A DNA stretch of 64,000 nt from a bacterium (lineage in GTDB: Bacteria > Zhuqueibacterota > QNDG01 > DSAB01): assembly GCA_016931965.1 (NCBI GenBank), contig JAFGDT010000098.1:52093-116092 (forward strand). The letters run 5' to 3'. The number at the start of each line of letters is the position of its first letter. Within the stretch, counting starts at the first letter, position 1. Both the position numbers and the translations under genes were made by a program. Below the pieces are notes generated by a model that worked only from the letters and a program-made list of their open reading frames with translations, searched no databases and was not told where the DNA came from. Below, piece by piece: positions 35,447-45,288 of this stretch.

Positions 35447-36961
35447 TCATTCACCGACTGTGATAATCACCCTCTGATACCGTGTCAATGGCGGTGTACC
35501 CGAATCAGTTACTTCAAGAATCACATGGATGGTCTCCCCTGCCGCAGCATCTTCCGGAACCCGGAAGGATGCTTCCCGACTGTCCGCATCAACCACATCG
35601 ACGATTCCCGGATAGGTGTCGGCCTCTCCATACTGCCACCATCGGTAGCTGACGGTGTCACCGTCAGGATCATCAGCCATGCCGCTCAGTTCCACATCTA
35701 CTCCGGCTTCGACATTCAGATTATCAGGATGATTCAGCGAGACGACAGGAGGATGATTGGCCTCACCCGATCCCATCACGCACCAGTCTGCCCGGGCGGC
35801 AAAATCATTTTGCAGAACATCCACCCAGCGCGTCTGCGGATAAGCGGCCTCATCCCTTTCTGTATGGGGATTGTAATCGGTAACATCACCCCCATCCTCC
35901 CAGCGGTACGGATTGGTTTCGGACCGGACCAGACGGCCGCCCCAGCCTCCGTACGAAGGATTCTCCATGCTCCTGAGTCCCACATCGAGCAGGTAAAAAT
36001 AGGCGGGAGAGTCGCCTTCAGAGATAAAATCGTACTGAGTGCGGCCCCGTTGGATTGCGTTCTCCAGATCACCCTGCGAGTGTTCCGGATCGCCCTCGAT
36101 CTTCTGACCGTCTCCCCAGCAATAGTAGGATTCGAGTAACGGACCATGGTTGAATTTGATGTTTTCAGCAAACCATTCACCACCAAGATAGGGCTTCAGC
36201 TCATCAGGGACTACTCGGGACCAGCTATAGGCAAAACTCCAGAATTGGGAAGAATTGTAGAGAACCTTGATCCGTGGCCAGTTGGGAGCCACATAATTTT
36301 GATAGGTTGCATCCTGATCGAGAATGGTATAAATGACGGCTTTATCCGATACTTTATGGTAGATCTCTTCCCATTGAGCTGTTTCCTCGTATTTCTCCTC
36401 GATGGATTTCAAGGCACGGGCGACTGTATTCGTTCCTCCCCATATCTGTAGATAAACGGGGGCGGGATCGTCATCGAGGAGAACGGCCTTGATTAAATCC
36501 GAACCCTCCGTATCCCTTTGCATCTCGCCTTCAAATTCGATATTGCCGACCCGGACGATGCTTAAAAGCGTTTCAGGAGTCGGAAAGTCCGGATCATGCT
36601 TGACCAGATTATCATAAACCTCGCCATATTTTCCAATTAATTCCTGCATCCAGTCAGTGCCGGCCCACCGCAAATCCCTTCTCTCGCCGTAACGCCGCGC
36701 CGTACCTGGCATTTCCGAGGTAAAGAGCGTTCCCTTGCCGTCTCCGGCATAGTGCCACTGGGAGCTGCTGTAGACGAGACCTTCAACATCGAACTCATTC
36801 GTGTAGAGCAGGAACCGGATGTAACTATCCATATCGTCGACCTCTCCGTCTGTGGTGACAATAGTACGCGGTTTAGCCGATGTCAATGGATCCACACCCG
36901 TTTGACAACCCACTGTAACGATGACAAGAAGGGAACCAAATAATAAGGTGGTCTTTGTCAT
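35447..36961 (-). CDS. DUF1593 lipoprotein (Sde182-like, nucleoside-hydrolase-like fold)
   Basis: Predicted lipoprotein with lipobox VGC after a short leader. The N-terminal DUF1593 domain has the metal-binding-like DGEVDDMDSYIRFLLYTNEFDVEG start, as in nucleoside-hydrolase folds, then IWGGTNTVARAL. A C-terminal Ig-like domain (VSLNHPDNLNVEAGV... DDPDGDTVSYRWWQYGEA) matches Sde182-type proteins. Such proteins occur in polysaccharide degraders, but their substrate is unknown. Start has GGAGGGG. Confidence 0.82.
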   Translation of the reverse strand: MTKTTLLFGSLLVIVTVGCQTGVDPLTSAKPRTIVTTDGEVDDMDSYIRFLLYTNEFDVEGLVYSSSQWHYAGDGKGTLFTSEMPGTARRYGERRDLRWAGTDWMQELIGKYGEVYDNLVKHDPDFPTPETLLSIVRVGNIEFEGEMQRDTEGSDLIKAVLLDDDPAPVYLQIWGGTNTVARALKSIEEKYEETAQWEEIYHKVSDKAVIYTILDQDATYQNYVAPNWPRIKVLYNSSQFWSFAYSWSRVVPDELKPYLGGEWFAENIKFNHGPLLESYYCWGDGQKIEGDPEHSQGDLENAIQRGRTQYDFISEGDSPAYFYLLDVGLRSMENPSYGGWGGRLVRSETNPYRWEDGGDVTDYNPHTERDEAAYPQTRWVDVLQNDFAARADWCVMGSGEANHPPVVSLNHPDNLNVEAGVDVELSGMADDPDGDTVSYRWWQYGEADTYPGIVDVVDADSREASFRVPEDAAAGETIHVILEVTDSGTPPLTRYQRVIITVGE

Positions 36962-37101
36962 TTTTCCCCTCCAAATCTTTGGAATTTAATTCGATTTTCC
37001 GAATGAAACGGACATATCAATGAATATACTCTTCTTTGCTGTTAACCCATAAAATATAAAATTTAAACACACATGAACGGTAACTATTTTTTAAACTCTT
37101 T

Positions 37102-37725
37102 TCACTGCAGGTACTTAACAACCTGTTCGACAGAAATCTTTTTCGGTCCTTTCGTCCGTTGAGCACCATAACCAACCGGTACGACAGCCATAAATTCTCC
37201 CTGAGGTTCACCTAAAAAACTGAGAATATCATCCTTGATTAAAAACAGTATGCCCAGCCAGACGGTGGCCAGGCCAAGCGATGTCGCAGCGACCATGAGA
37301 TTCTCAACAGCTGCCGCCGAATTTTGGATTTCCATGGTCCTGAAAAAATCCAATGCCGTCTTTTTTTCAACCTGGAATAAATCAGCTCCCCTCGCAATAA
37401 GCTCTCCGGTATTGGCCACAGCAATCACAACAGGAGCGCTGATAATGCTTCTTGCCGCCATCCGCAGTAAAACAGAGGCAGGACGGGGAAACAGAGCCGC
37501 TCGGGACGTCACCAGGTGTGCAAGTTCTTTTTTCTTGTTGCCCCTTATGATGATAAACCGCCACGACTGCTGATTGTGAGCTGAAGGAGCCTGATTGGCA
37601 GCCCGGAGAACAGCATTGAGGTAATCTTCCGGCACAGATTTCCTTTTGAATAGCCGGACACTGCGCCTCCGCTCAACAGACTCCAGCGTCTCATTTCTCG
37701 GCAATGGGGGATTCACTTCAACCAC
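37102..37725 (-). CDS. Nitroreductase family protein
   Basis: FMN-dependent oxidoreductase (207 aa). N-terminal ERRRSVRLFKRKSVPEDYL, APSAHNQQSWRFIII for FMN phosphate binding, and GLATVWLGI. Starts with GTG, GGGGAG 6 nt upstream. Substrate unknown; the neighbouring secreted hydrolases give no clear hint. Confidence 0.9.
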   Translation of the reverse strand: MVEVNPPLPRNETLESVERRRSVRLFKRKSVPEDYLNAVLRAANQAPSAHNQQSWRFIIIRGNKKKELAHLVTSRAALFPRPASVLLRMAARSIISAPVVIAVANTGELIARGADLFQVEKKTALDFFRTMEIQNSAAAVENLMVAATSLGLATVWLGILFLIKDDILSFLGEPQGEFMAVVPVGYGAQRTKGPKKISVEQVVKYLQ

Positions 37726-37816
37726 ATTGGTCTCCCCGCCCTTTTTTATGTATTGATGCCTTTAACGGCTTCGCATATCCGCCTGAGGACACACCCTGTC
37801 AGGGATAAACAATTTC

Positions 37817-39361
37817 TCATGAACCGGATGCTTCCAGCACATCCATTTTAAAAAGGTCTATTTCGGGTGTTTGATGCGCTTCATCCATGATCTCTTGTAT
37901 GGCCAGCACGATATCCGGATGATCTTTTGCCACATCACGAGTTTCCTGGATATCCGATTCCAAATCATAAAGTTGAATGGTCGTATTGCCATTATGCATG
38001 TCTCTTCGCATGCCTTTCCACTTTCCCATACGGACAGCCTGCTGACCGCCCGAGCCAGGATATTCCCAGTACAAATAATCATGTTGCTGCTGCTCCAGGC
38101 CCAGCATCGCGTTAACAAAACTGATGCCGTCTGTTTCTTCCGGATGGGCGGTTCTGCCCAGTTCACACAGGGTGGGCATGACATCCTGGAATGCGGCGAT
38201 GTGATTGGAAGTACTGCCGGATTGGATACGACCCGGCCAGGTAGCAATCAAAGGGACACGGATTCCCCCTTCATAGACCGTACCCTTTGTGCGCCCTGTC
38301 TCCGTAATGAAAGGCTTGGCTGTATCAAACCAGGATGACTGTGAACCGCCGCGTATTCCGGAACCATTGTCAGAAGTAAATAGAACAACCGTATTCTCAT
38401 ACAGGCCCAGTTCTTTTAATTTTGCTATCAGCAAACCGACCTGTTCATCCAGACAGGAAACCATCCCTGCATAGGTTGCCCGTGGATAACGACAGGGGAA
38501 ATAACCTTCCTGGCCGAGATAGGGTTCTTCGTCACCCAATTTCCTGACATAATAATCAACCCATCGCTTCGGCGCTTCCACAGGCACGTGTGGAATAGTC
38601 GATGCCCAATAGACAAAAAACGGCTGTTCTTGATTGCGCTCAACGAAGCCGATTATTTCGTCAAACATGAGATCCGGTGCATATTGAGGCTGGTTATATT
38701 TCTCATAACTGGCGGGATCATAGGGATCAGCACCTTCTTCCAGCAGGGTGCCGGGAACGACCAGATCATTTTCCAGCCAGACCTTTTCCTCGTTTCTCCA
38801 CAAATGTTTCGGATAGTATGTATGCGCCTGCCGCTGGCAGTTGTAGCCAAAAAAGAAATCGAATCCCTGTTTATTGGGTGTACTGTTGGTCAAAGGACCA
38901 CCCAACCCCCATTTGCCGACAATCCCGGTTTTATATCCAGCTTTTTTCATCAACTCGGCGATTGTAACAGTCCCGGAGGGCATCGGCCTCTGACCTTCGA
39001 GATTGGGATCCTCCACCGCTTTGGCATAATCCCAGACATCACCCCGTTCTCCCCATTCATCATTGCCGCGAATGTATGCATGGCCGCTATGCATTCCGGT
39101 CATCAGAATACAGCGCGCCGGCGCACAAACCGGTGCACCGGAGTAAAACTGTGTAAACCGCATACCGTTTTGTGCCAGATCGTCAATATTCGGCGTTTCG
39201 ATCTTTTCCTGTCCAAAACAGCCCAGTTCACCATATCCGAGATCGTCGGCCATGATAAAAACAATGTTCGGTTTCTTTTGTCTCGTGCATTTTAAAACAG
39301 GTGTGACTGAAGCCAACAATCCAATGGAACCGAGATGCTGTAAAAACTGACGTCGCTTCAT
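37817..39361 (-). CDS. Secreted S1-family sulfatase
   Basis: Formylglycine-dependent sulfatase. The signature CAPAR (C79-R83, within VCAPARCILMTG) is the site for Cys-to-formylglycine conversion. Metal ligands are in MADDLGYGELG and FTSDNGSG. A twin-Arg leader (MKRRQFLQHL) with possible lipobox LKC suggests Tat export. The start is at 39361, with AAGGAGG 11 nt upstream; an upstream in-frame ATG adds a second leader and is less likely. With the DUF1080 and GH43 genes it suggests use of sulfated polysaccharide. Confidence 0.92.
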   Translation of the reverse strand: MKRRQFLQHLGSIGLLASVTPVLKCTRQKKPNIVFIMADDLGYGELGCFGQEKIETPNIDDLAQNGMRFTQFYSGAPVCAPARCILMTGMHSGHAYIRGNDEWGERGDVWDYAKAVEDPNLEGQRPMPSGTVTIAELMKKAGYKTGIVGKWGLGGPLTNSTPNKQGFDFFFGYNCQRQAHTYYPKHLWRNEEKVWLENDLVVPGTLLEEGADPYDPASYEKYNQPQYAPDLMFDEIIGFVERNQEQPFFVYWASTIPHVPVEAPKRWVDYYVRKLGDEEPYLGQEGYFPCRYPRATYAGMVSCLDEQVGLLIAKLKELGLYENTVVLFTSDNGSGIRGGSQSSWFDTAKPFITETGRTKGTVYEGGIRVPLIATWPGRIQSGSTSNHIAAFQDVMPTLCELGRTAHPEETDGISFVNAMLGLEQQQHDYLYWEYPGSGGQQAVRMGKWKGMRRDMHNGNTTIQLYDLESDIQETRDVAKDHPDIVLAIQEIMDEAHQTPEIDLFKMDVLEASGS

Positions 39362-39468
39362 AGGTTTAAAATCCTCCTTACCTTGAACAGTTGAAATGGA
39401 AAACATCCCAACTGCAACAAAAATAACCAAATCGGTTCTGAAAAAAATACAAATTCAAGTTGACTCTC

Positions 39469-40764
39469 TTATTCCAGCTCTTTAATATAAATATTGGCAA
39501 ACTGGATCGGATCTCCGTGATGCTGTAGCGCGATCGGCCCCTTTTCCGGAACACCGGGAAGCCTGGCATTCTTCAATACAGTCTTTCCATTCAAGATGAC
39601 GGAAACGACTTCATCAATCAACGTAATCTGAAATCGGTTCCACCTGCCGATGGCATTGTCTGCATTCATAATCGGTGTAACTCCCTGTCGAATCGCTGGT
39701 GCCATATTTGCATCCGTCCTGTATCCGTAAATTTCACCCGATCCAACAGGCCAGTTCCAGATATTGATCTGGCTTTTTGACGATCCCCTCAGATAAATGC
39801 CACTGTCCCCGGCATAGTTGACAGGAATGTTGATATCCTTTCCATCGGGATCTGTAGCCTGATTGCCGTCCGGAAGAATAACCGGTAACGAGTCTATTCT
39901 AACCACTTCAGGAAACCGCCAGTCCACAATCAGAATAAAATTTTCATATTCTTTCTCCGTCCACAGATGTTTGTCTTCGCCCTCGGCCTCGCTTTGACCG
40001 TCGTAATCCAATATCCAATTATCGGCCTGCCAGTGGCCTTCATTCCCTTCGACCTTTTTCCACCCTCTCAAGTCGAGACCGTTGTAGAGGGAGACAAATC
40101 CTTCATCTTCTGCAGCAACCAGTTCAGGTGGTGGATTCGTACCTGCTAATTCTTGAATTCGGATATTTCGGAAATAAATTTCACTGCCCTCGGACTCGAG
40201 ACAGATATAGCCTTTCCTTGGATTGAGATGAAATCCGCGCGTCACGACTTTGCCGTTCACGGCAAGCGTCAATGTCCCGTCCCGGCTCTCAACCCGGTAA
40301 TGATTCCATTCTCCAGCAGGATTTGCCCGCTCTTCTCTGGGATACGAACGCATCCGTCCTCTCGGCTCGGGATTGTCTTCAACCAGAGTGGCCCCGTGAA
40401 TGGCAAACATGTCACCGTGATTGCCATCCATGATCTGGCACTCAATGGAACGGGAGAAGGGTTGCCCCGGTGCCGTGATGGCATCGGAGTGGATGAACAG
40501 TCCCGCATTGCCCCCCTCATGTAAATGTTTCCATTCCAGTTCGAGAATGAAATTTTCATACTGCCTGTCCGTGCGAAGGATTCCCGTGGGTATCCCTGTG
40601 CAGATGATCATACCGTCTCTCACCGTCCAGGTTTCAGGTGCACAGTTGACATTCACCCAGCCGTCCAAATTCTCACCGTTGAACAGCGACCTGAAGCCTT
40701 CCTGAGCATGAAGGAGAAAAACGCCTGCAAAACAGAAGAAAATGATCTTGATTACATGTTTCAT
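39469..40764 (-). CDS. Secreted protein with two tandem DUF1080 (3-keto-disaccharide hydrolase) domains
   Basis: Signal peptide (residues 1-20, ending LLHAQ) and two copies of the concanavalin-like DUF1080 fold. Copy 1 (about 22-205): SLFNGENLDGWV ... NAGLFIHSD ... YFRNIRIQEL. Copy 2 (about 220-431): SLYNGLDLRGWKK ... DSGIYLRGSS ... FANIYIKEL. Family members act on 3-keto-glycosides or bind carbohydrate. Next to the sulfatase gene, 107 bp apart, and probably co-regulated. Confidence 0.87.
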   Translation of the reverse strand: MKHVIKIIFFCFAGVFLLHAQEGFRSLFNGENLDGWVNVNCAPETWTVRDGMIICTGIPTGILRTDRQYENFILELEWKHLHEGGNAGLFIHSDAITAPGQPFSRSIECQIMDGNHGDMFAIHGATLVEDNPEPRGRMRSYPREERANPAGEWNHYRVESRDGTLTLAVNGKVVTRGFHLNPRKGYICLESEGSEIYFRNIRIQELAGTNPPPELVAAEDEGFVSLYNGLDLRGWKKVEGNEGHWQADNWILDYDGQSEAEGEDKHLWTEKEYENFILIVDWRFPEVVRIDSLPVILPDGNQATDPDGKDINIPVNYAGDSGIYLRGSSKSQINIWNWPVGSGEIYGYRTDANMAPAIRQGVTPIMNADNAIGRWNRFQITLIDEVVSVILNGKTVLKNARLPGVPEKGPIALQHHGDPIQFANIYIKELE

Positions 40765-40861
40765 ATTCAGTCCCTCCTATATATTTAAAAATATCAGCTA
40801 TACTTGGAATCGATGCAATCCAATCCCCGAAGATTCTCTCCACAAATGGATTATTATGAGG

Positions 40862-42262
40862 CTACTTTTGCAAAATTAATTTCTTTGCTTCCGAGAAATC
40901 GCCAGCATGTAATCTACATAAATATAAACCACTTGGTAATCCTTCAGCAAACCATTTTACATAATGAACGCCGGCTGTCTGATAGCCATTAACCAATGTT
41001 TCAACTTCCTGGCCGTTGAGGTTATAGATTTTTATTGTCATAAAATCTGATTTTTGTAAATGATATTTTATCGTTGTGACTGTATTAAAAGGATTGGGAT
41101 AATTATGAAATAATCTAGACCTCTCGGCTGTTTCTAAGGAACGGGTTGGAATAATTTGGAATATGCTGCCACTAATCCCTATACTATTTGTATCTGGATA
41201 AAATTCAGTGCCGAGAGATATATAAAATGAACCCGAGAAATACTCAAATGATAGAGCAAAACTGGATGTCATGATTTCAAACTCATTATGCCACGATTCC
41301 AAATCCTCCGTAGAAAAAACTTCTGTCAAATAACAATCATCAGTCCATTCCGTAGATAATAGTATAAATAATGTATCTTCCTTTATAATGATATCACGTG
41401 GATTTTTCCCTGTAAAAAGATCCATCATTTTATAATTGTCAATATCCGAAGCTGTGTACAAATTTTCTCTATTTATATAAATCAGGCTTCCTTTAAAATC
41501 CATAATATGATTTAAATTGTGATTATCTGGTAGAAAATGAACATTTTCCTCGAGAAAGCCGCTCCCGTTATAACGGAACACACAATGTGGATTTCCCTCA
41601 CAATAAAATTGATCCTTAAAAACAAAAAATTCGCTCCCAGAATTCCCGTAATTATACCAACTAAGCCCGCTGTCTGCCGAAGCATAAATACCTTTGCTTC
41701 CCGTAACAAATAAAGAGTCGTGAAAAATAAAAATATCATTTACATGAACTTCAACAGGAATTGTACGGTATTTTTCCCAACCCTCTCCCTTATTAACATA
41801 AAAATTTCCAAAGTCATGACTTTCTGTTGGATCATGACCAGGAATATACAGACAATCGTTAAATTCCCGAAAACGGTAGATTTGTTCCTCATCCGCTGTA
41901 AATTCATTGATAAAATTTTGCTCTGAAATATCATAATACCAGATATCAGTTGGACCGGAATTTCTCGCAACATCTCCATGACCAAAGTAAATCTTCTGGT
42001 TCCATAATATCATATCCCAGACATTTCTTGCATACTCCCATTCAGTATTATCGGGATACCTGTCTTTAAAAGGATTACCCAAGTAGATGACAGATGCTTG
42101 TGTTCGATCCGGCTTATAAATACCCTTTGTATCCAGATTGGAATTTTCTTCGGTTGACCAGATACCCATAGTCTGACTGGATAAATTTCGAACAGGTAAT
42201 ATAACGATATTGATCATAACAATGGGTAATAAAATGACTGTTTCCAATTTTTTATTAAACAT
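40862..42262 (-). CDS. Secreted protein with NYPNPFN-type C-terminal sorting domain
   Basis: About 466 residues with an N-terminal signal (KLETVILLPIVMINIVILPV). The middle part looks like a beta-propeller-like secreted domain (repeated short beta strands, DSGLSWYNYG). The last 85 residues form a Por/T9SS-type sorting domain: RLFHNYPNPFN ... IKYHL ... IKIYNLNGQEVETLV ... GLPSGLYLCRL. ATG 42262 follows GGGGG by 5-6 nt. Surface or secreted role; ligand unknown. Confidence 0.8.
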   Translation of the reverse strand: MFNKKLETVILLPIVMINIVILPVRNLSSQTMGIWSTEENSNLDTKGIYKPDRTQASVIYLGNPFKDRYPDNTEWEYARNVWDMILWNQKIYFGHGDVARNSGPTDIWYYDISEQNFINEFTADEEQIYRFREFNDCLYIPGHDPTESHDFGNFYVNKGEGWEKYRTIPVEVHVNDIFIFHDSLFVTGSKGIYASADSGLSWYNYGNSGSEFFVFKDQFYCEGNPHCVFRYNGSGFLEENVHFLPDNHNLNHIMDFKGSLIYINRENLYTASDIDNYKMMDLFTGKNPRDIIIKEDTLFILLSTEWTDDCYLTEVFSTEDLESWHNEFEIMTSSFALSFEYFSGSFYISLGTEFYPDTNSIGISGSIFQIIPTRSLETAERSRLFHNYPNPFNTVTTIKYHLQKSDFMTIKIYNLNGQEVETLVNGYQTAGVHYVKWFAEGLPSGLYLCRLHAGDFSEAKKLILQK

Positions 42263-42330
42263 ATTTACCCCCACAGTCTATGTTTGTAATTTATGCTACC
42301 TAATGTTTTCTTCAACTTCGGCTGTTTTGT

Positions 42331-42353
42331 GATGAGGTGAAAAACACCTCATC
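42331..42353. other. Perfect 9-bp hairpin in intergenic region
   Basis: GATGAGGTG-AAAAA-CACCTCATC between the membrane protein stop (42476) and the next start. No T-tract follows on the minus strand, so it is not a canonical terminator. Confidence 0.4.
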
Positions 42354-42475
42354 GAGCAGGAAGAATGATAAGAGGTTTCATGATCGATCTCTTCTACCTG
42401 TTAATTTCAACTGTAGAAATGTTGCGATGATCCTGAATACCCTAAAACAGGATGTACATCCATGGGGCTTTTCCT

Positions 42476-42877
42476 TTATTTCATCTTTTCCCTGAAAGAA
42501 AATAAATCCAATAAAAACAGTGGAATTAGAATCGAAACGTACGCAAGAAAATCCCACGGATCGTATGTTGCGTCATATAACTTGAAATACTGCGCGCCTT
42601 CAATGCCGAAGCAAACGATCACAAAAAGGAAAATGGTTGTTGTTGGCGTAAAGAAACGTGTCCAACGATTGTTCATTTCTGATCGATAGAGGGTTCGAAA
42701 CAGGATATAGTTCCATGCCGGACCCGTCATGTCCAGTACATATCCCTTCCAAAAAGATCCCAGATCAATCCAGATGGTTGACAATCCGGTTCCGCAGAGA
42801 AGGACAAGACCAATGGCCCAAAACGGCGCGAGTGCATCATGCCTGCTTTTTCTCTGTTGGATAGGCTCTGTTTCCAT
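42476..42877 (-). CDS. Small multi-pass membrane protein (possibly VanZ-like)
   Basis: A 133-residue protein with three or four hydrophobic segments (FWAIGLVLLCGTGLSTIW; TTTIFLFVIVCFGIEGAQYF; AYVSILIPLFLLDLF). IEGAQYFKLYDATYDPWDFLAYV recalls the E-Q...DP-D pattern of VanZ-like proteins, but this is weak. Start has AGGA 5 nt upstream. Function unknown. Confidence 0.65.
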   Translation of the reverse strand: METEPIQQRKSRHDALAPFWAIGLVLLCGTGLSTIWIDLGSFWKGYVLDMTGPAWNYILFRTLYRSEMNNRWTRFFTPTTTIFLFVIVCFGIEGAQYFKLYDATYDPWDFLAYVSILIPLFLLDLFSFREKMK

Positions 42878-42961
42878 AAAAATCCTATCGTGTTGATGGA
42901 ATACCTCTAGCTATCATCCGATGATGTGAAATACGCTTCGCTTATCAGAATCTGAATTTGA

Positions 42962-43147
42962 TCATTCCTCTTTTTTTCTTGAAATAATAGGCGTGATCAC
43001 CAGACCCAGGCCTATGCCGATGAGGACGCATGCCACAAACAACAGGGCTGATTTCTGAAGAAAAATAAATCCGACACCGATACCAATCAGTGTCGTTCCA
43101 CCGATAGCCCATGTGCTCTTATCTTCTTTTTTCTCCGTTTTAGTCAT
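42962..43147 (-). CDS. Small two-pass membrane protein
   Basis: A 61-residue protein with a charged N-terminus (MTKTEKKEDKSTW) and two hydrophobic segments (AIGGTTLIGIGVGFIFL; LLFVACVLIGIGLGLVITPII). The strong AAGGAGGAGAATGAC-ATG start site supports its being a gene. No family known; lies 102 bp after the symporter start region in gene order. Confidence 0.6.
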   Translation of the reverse strand: MTKTEKKEDKSTWAIGGTTLIGIGVGFIFLQKSALLFVACVLIGIGLGLVITPIISRKKEE

Positions 43148-43249
43148 GTCATTCTCCTCCTTTTTAACATTAAAATGATCCTGTAAAGTGACCTTTTTAG
43201 GTTTTATGTTTATGCGCTACACGAATGAGGATATTTCCTTTTTTATTTC

Positions 43250-44650
43250 CTATAGTTCACTCTTAATCCCTGCTGCTTCGGTCTGGGGCACGTAAGGTTT
43301 ACCGGCAAAGTATCCTCTCACCAGCTGAATCACGACGCCTCCAAGCGCCGCAAGTGCAATCAGGTTGGGGATGGCCATGAGGCCGTTGAGCGTGTCAGCC
43401 ACGTCCCAGACAATTCTCAGGCTGCCCACGGCTCCTAACATGGTAAACGGAAGCCATGCTATGCGGTAAACCATGCGCACAACATTGCCGTGTCCGAGTA
43501 AATAAGCCATGCAGGTCTCACCGTAAAAGCACCAGGCCAGGAGTGTGTCGTAAGCGGTGAGAATCATACAGAACATCAACAATCCCGCGCCGGTTGTCTC
43601 ACCGAATACAGAGCTGAATCCGCTGATCGTCAGCACGGCACCGCTCTCTCCGCTGCTCCAGACCCCGGTGAGCAGGATAACGAGAGCAGTAGCAGTGCAC
43701 ATCACGATTGTATCGAAGAACACCTCAAAGATACCCCACAGACCCTGACGCACGGGGTGATCGGTGGTGGCAGTGGCATGCGCCATGGGGGCGCTCCCCA
43801 GCCCCGCCTCGTTGCTGAACACACCTTTCGCGATCCCGTGGCGGATGGCCATCATGATGCCCACTCCAGCAAATCCCCCCGTGGCAGCGGTCATCGTGAA
43901 CGCACTCTTGAGGATGAGCACGATGACTTTTGGTAATTGTGCAACATGGACCACAATGACCGTAAATGCACCCAAAATGTATAGAATACACATGAACGGA
44001 ACGCAGAACACGGCGACCTGCGCAATACGCTTAATCCCCCCGATAGTCACCAGACCGACAGATACGATCAGCATAAGACCTGTTACCCAATCCGGGGCTC
44101 CGAAATGGCTCATGCCGTCGGCCACCGAATTGGCTTGTACCATGTTCCCGATACCGAATGCAGCTATGGCTCCGAATACACAGAAGATAACCGCCAGCCA
44201 CTTCCACCTGCTGCCCAATCCCCTCTCGATATACATCATCGGACCGCCCAACATGGGTTGACCCTCCCTGCGTACGCGATAGTGGCACCCTAAAACCACC
44301 TCGGCAAACTTGGTCGCCATACCAAACAGGGCCGAAACGAGCATCCAGAAGATGGCTCCGGGCCCGCCGATGGCGATTGCCGTGGCCACTCCGGCAATAT
44401 TACCAACGCCGACTGTACCTGCCATGGCCACGGTCATGGCCTGCATGGGAGACACGTCCCCTTCAGCCCCCTCGCTCTTGCGGAATGCCTTGCCCAAGGT
44501 TTCGCGCCACATGAGCCCGAACTTGGCTAACTGGATAAACCGAGCGCGCAGAGTCAGATAAATACCGACACCCACCAGGGCGATCAACATGTAGGGTCCC
44601 CACACGAGGTCATTCATTGTTGTATTGATTTTCAGTAAGATTTCACTCAT
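43250..44650 (-). CDS. AGCS family sodium:alanine/glycine symporter
   Basis: A 466-residue transporter with about ten membrane segments. AGCS signatures: AMAGTVGVGNIAGVATAIAIGGPGAIFWM, ATKFAEVVLGCHYR, FSNEAGLGSAPMAHA and LLAWCFYGE. Imports alanine or glycine with sodium. A TATAAT box lies at 44672-44677. Higher GC than the genes upstream. Confidence 0.95.
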   Translation of the reverse strand: MSEILLKINTTMNDLVWGPYMLIALVGVGIYLTLRARFIQLAKFGLMWRETLGKAFRKSEGAEGDVSPMQAMTVAMAGTVGVGNIAGVATAIAIGGPGAIFWMLVSALFGMATKFAEVVLGCHYRVRREGQPMLGGPMMYIERGLGSRWKWLAVIFCVFGAIAAFGIGNMVQANSVADGMSHFGAPDWVTGLMLIVSVGLVTIGGIKRIAQVAVFCVPFMCILYILGAFTVIVVHVAQLPKVIVLILKSAFTMTAATGGFAGVGIMMAIRHGIAKGVFSNEAGLGSAPMAHATATTDHPVRQGLWGIFEVFFDTIVMCTATALVILLTGVWSSGESGAVLTISGFSSVFGETTGAGLLMFCMILTAYDTLLAWCFYGETCMAYLLGHGNVVRMVYRIAWLPFTMLGAVGSLRIVWDVADTLNGLMAIPNLIALAALGGVVIQLVRGYFAGKPYVPQTEAAGIKSEL

Positions 44651-45015
44651 CTATCTTCACCATATAGAAGATTATATCAAATAATTACTGTCCAAAACAG
44701 GAAATGGACATCTTGTAAACAAATGCATTACACTGGTTTTTCTCCAAATTGAAATATCAGGTTACCAAAGTACCACCCCGGGATTCCCGATTAAAAATTT
44801 CGGGAACGACACCCTTTCCGGTGGTGTTTTAAGCCGGAATCCACCTCTAACCCGTAACCGGCATAAAAGCTGATAAAAAATAGTCCATCAAACCATTTCC
44901 TATTTTTGGACAAGAGTGATATCAAATAATATCTTTACATCTTACTCACTCAGAATATCTGAAATCAAAAATATGATTTTGAGAAATCTGTTTGTGTATT
45001 GCATTTTCGGAATAC

Positions 45016-45044
45016 ACTCCGAAATAGTTTAACTATTTTGGAGT
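45016..45044. promoter_or_regulatory. 14-bp near-perfect dyad
   Basis: ACTCCGAAATAGTT-T-AACTATTTTGGAGT, with a single G-T pair. It could be a transcription-factor site or the stem of a bidirectional terminator (T-rich sequence follows on the plus strand). No known operator matched. Confidence 0.4.
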
Positions 45045-45120
45045 ATAGTATATTTTTGTTTAATAAATCAAGAGAAAAATAAAAAACAACTCATAACATA
45101 TTTGACTTCAATCACCCGGA

Positions 45121-45168
45121 GTCGTGCCATACGTCATCTTTTATATCTTATTCAATCGGGCCACCCAA
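45121..45168. repeat. 48-bp dispersed repeat, copy A
   Basis: GTCGTGCCATACGTCATC ... ATTCAATCGGGCCACCC. Same order as copies B and C, about 75-85% alike by eye. Confidence 0.6.
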
Positions 45169-45232
45169 CATTCATCTCCCCTTGAGGGGAGACCCTCAGC
45201 GAATGCCGAGGAAGAGGGGTGTCTCCCCTAAG

Positions 45233-45281
45233 CACGTGCCACACGACACCTTTTTATTTCATTCAATCGGGACACCCGACG
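45233..45281. repeat. 48-bp dispersed repeat, copy B
   Basis: CACGTGCCACACGACACC ... ATTCAATCGGGACACCCG. It ends about 8 bp from the stop of the HEPN-motif gene at 45289. Confidence 0.65.
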
Positions 45282-45288
45282 ACGACAT

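Larger units (their letters stand above)
44651..45288. other. 638-bp intergenic region rich in repeats and palindromes
   Basis: No gene. It holds a TATAAT box for the symporter (44672-44677), a hairpin TTCCCGA-N9-TCGGGAA near 44784-44806, a long dyad at 45016-45044, two copies of a 48-bp repeat (45121-45168 and 45233-45281) and a CTCCCCTTGAGGGGAG repeat between them. Confidence 0.6.

Noticed and set aside
40802..40830. Possible sigma54 site (GGGGATTGGATTGCA) before the DUF1080 gene
   Set aside because: Spacing fits, but the -24 box is CGGGGA rather than TGGC; too weak to report.
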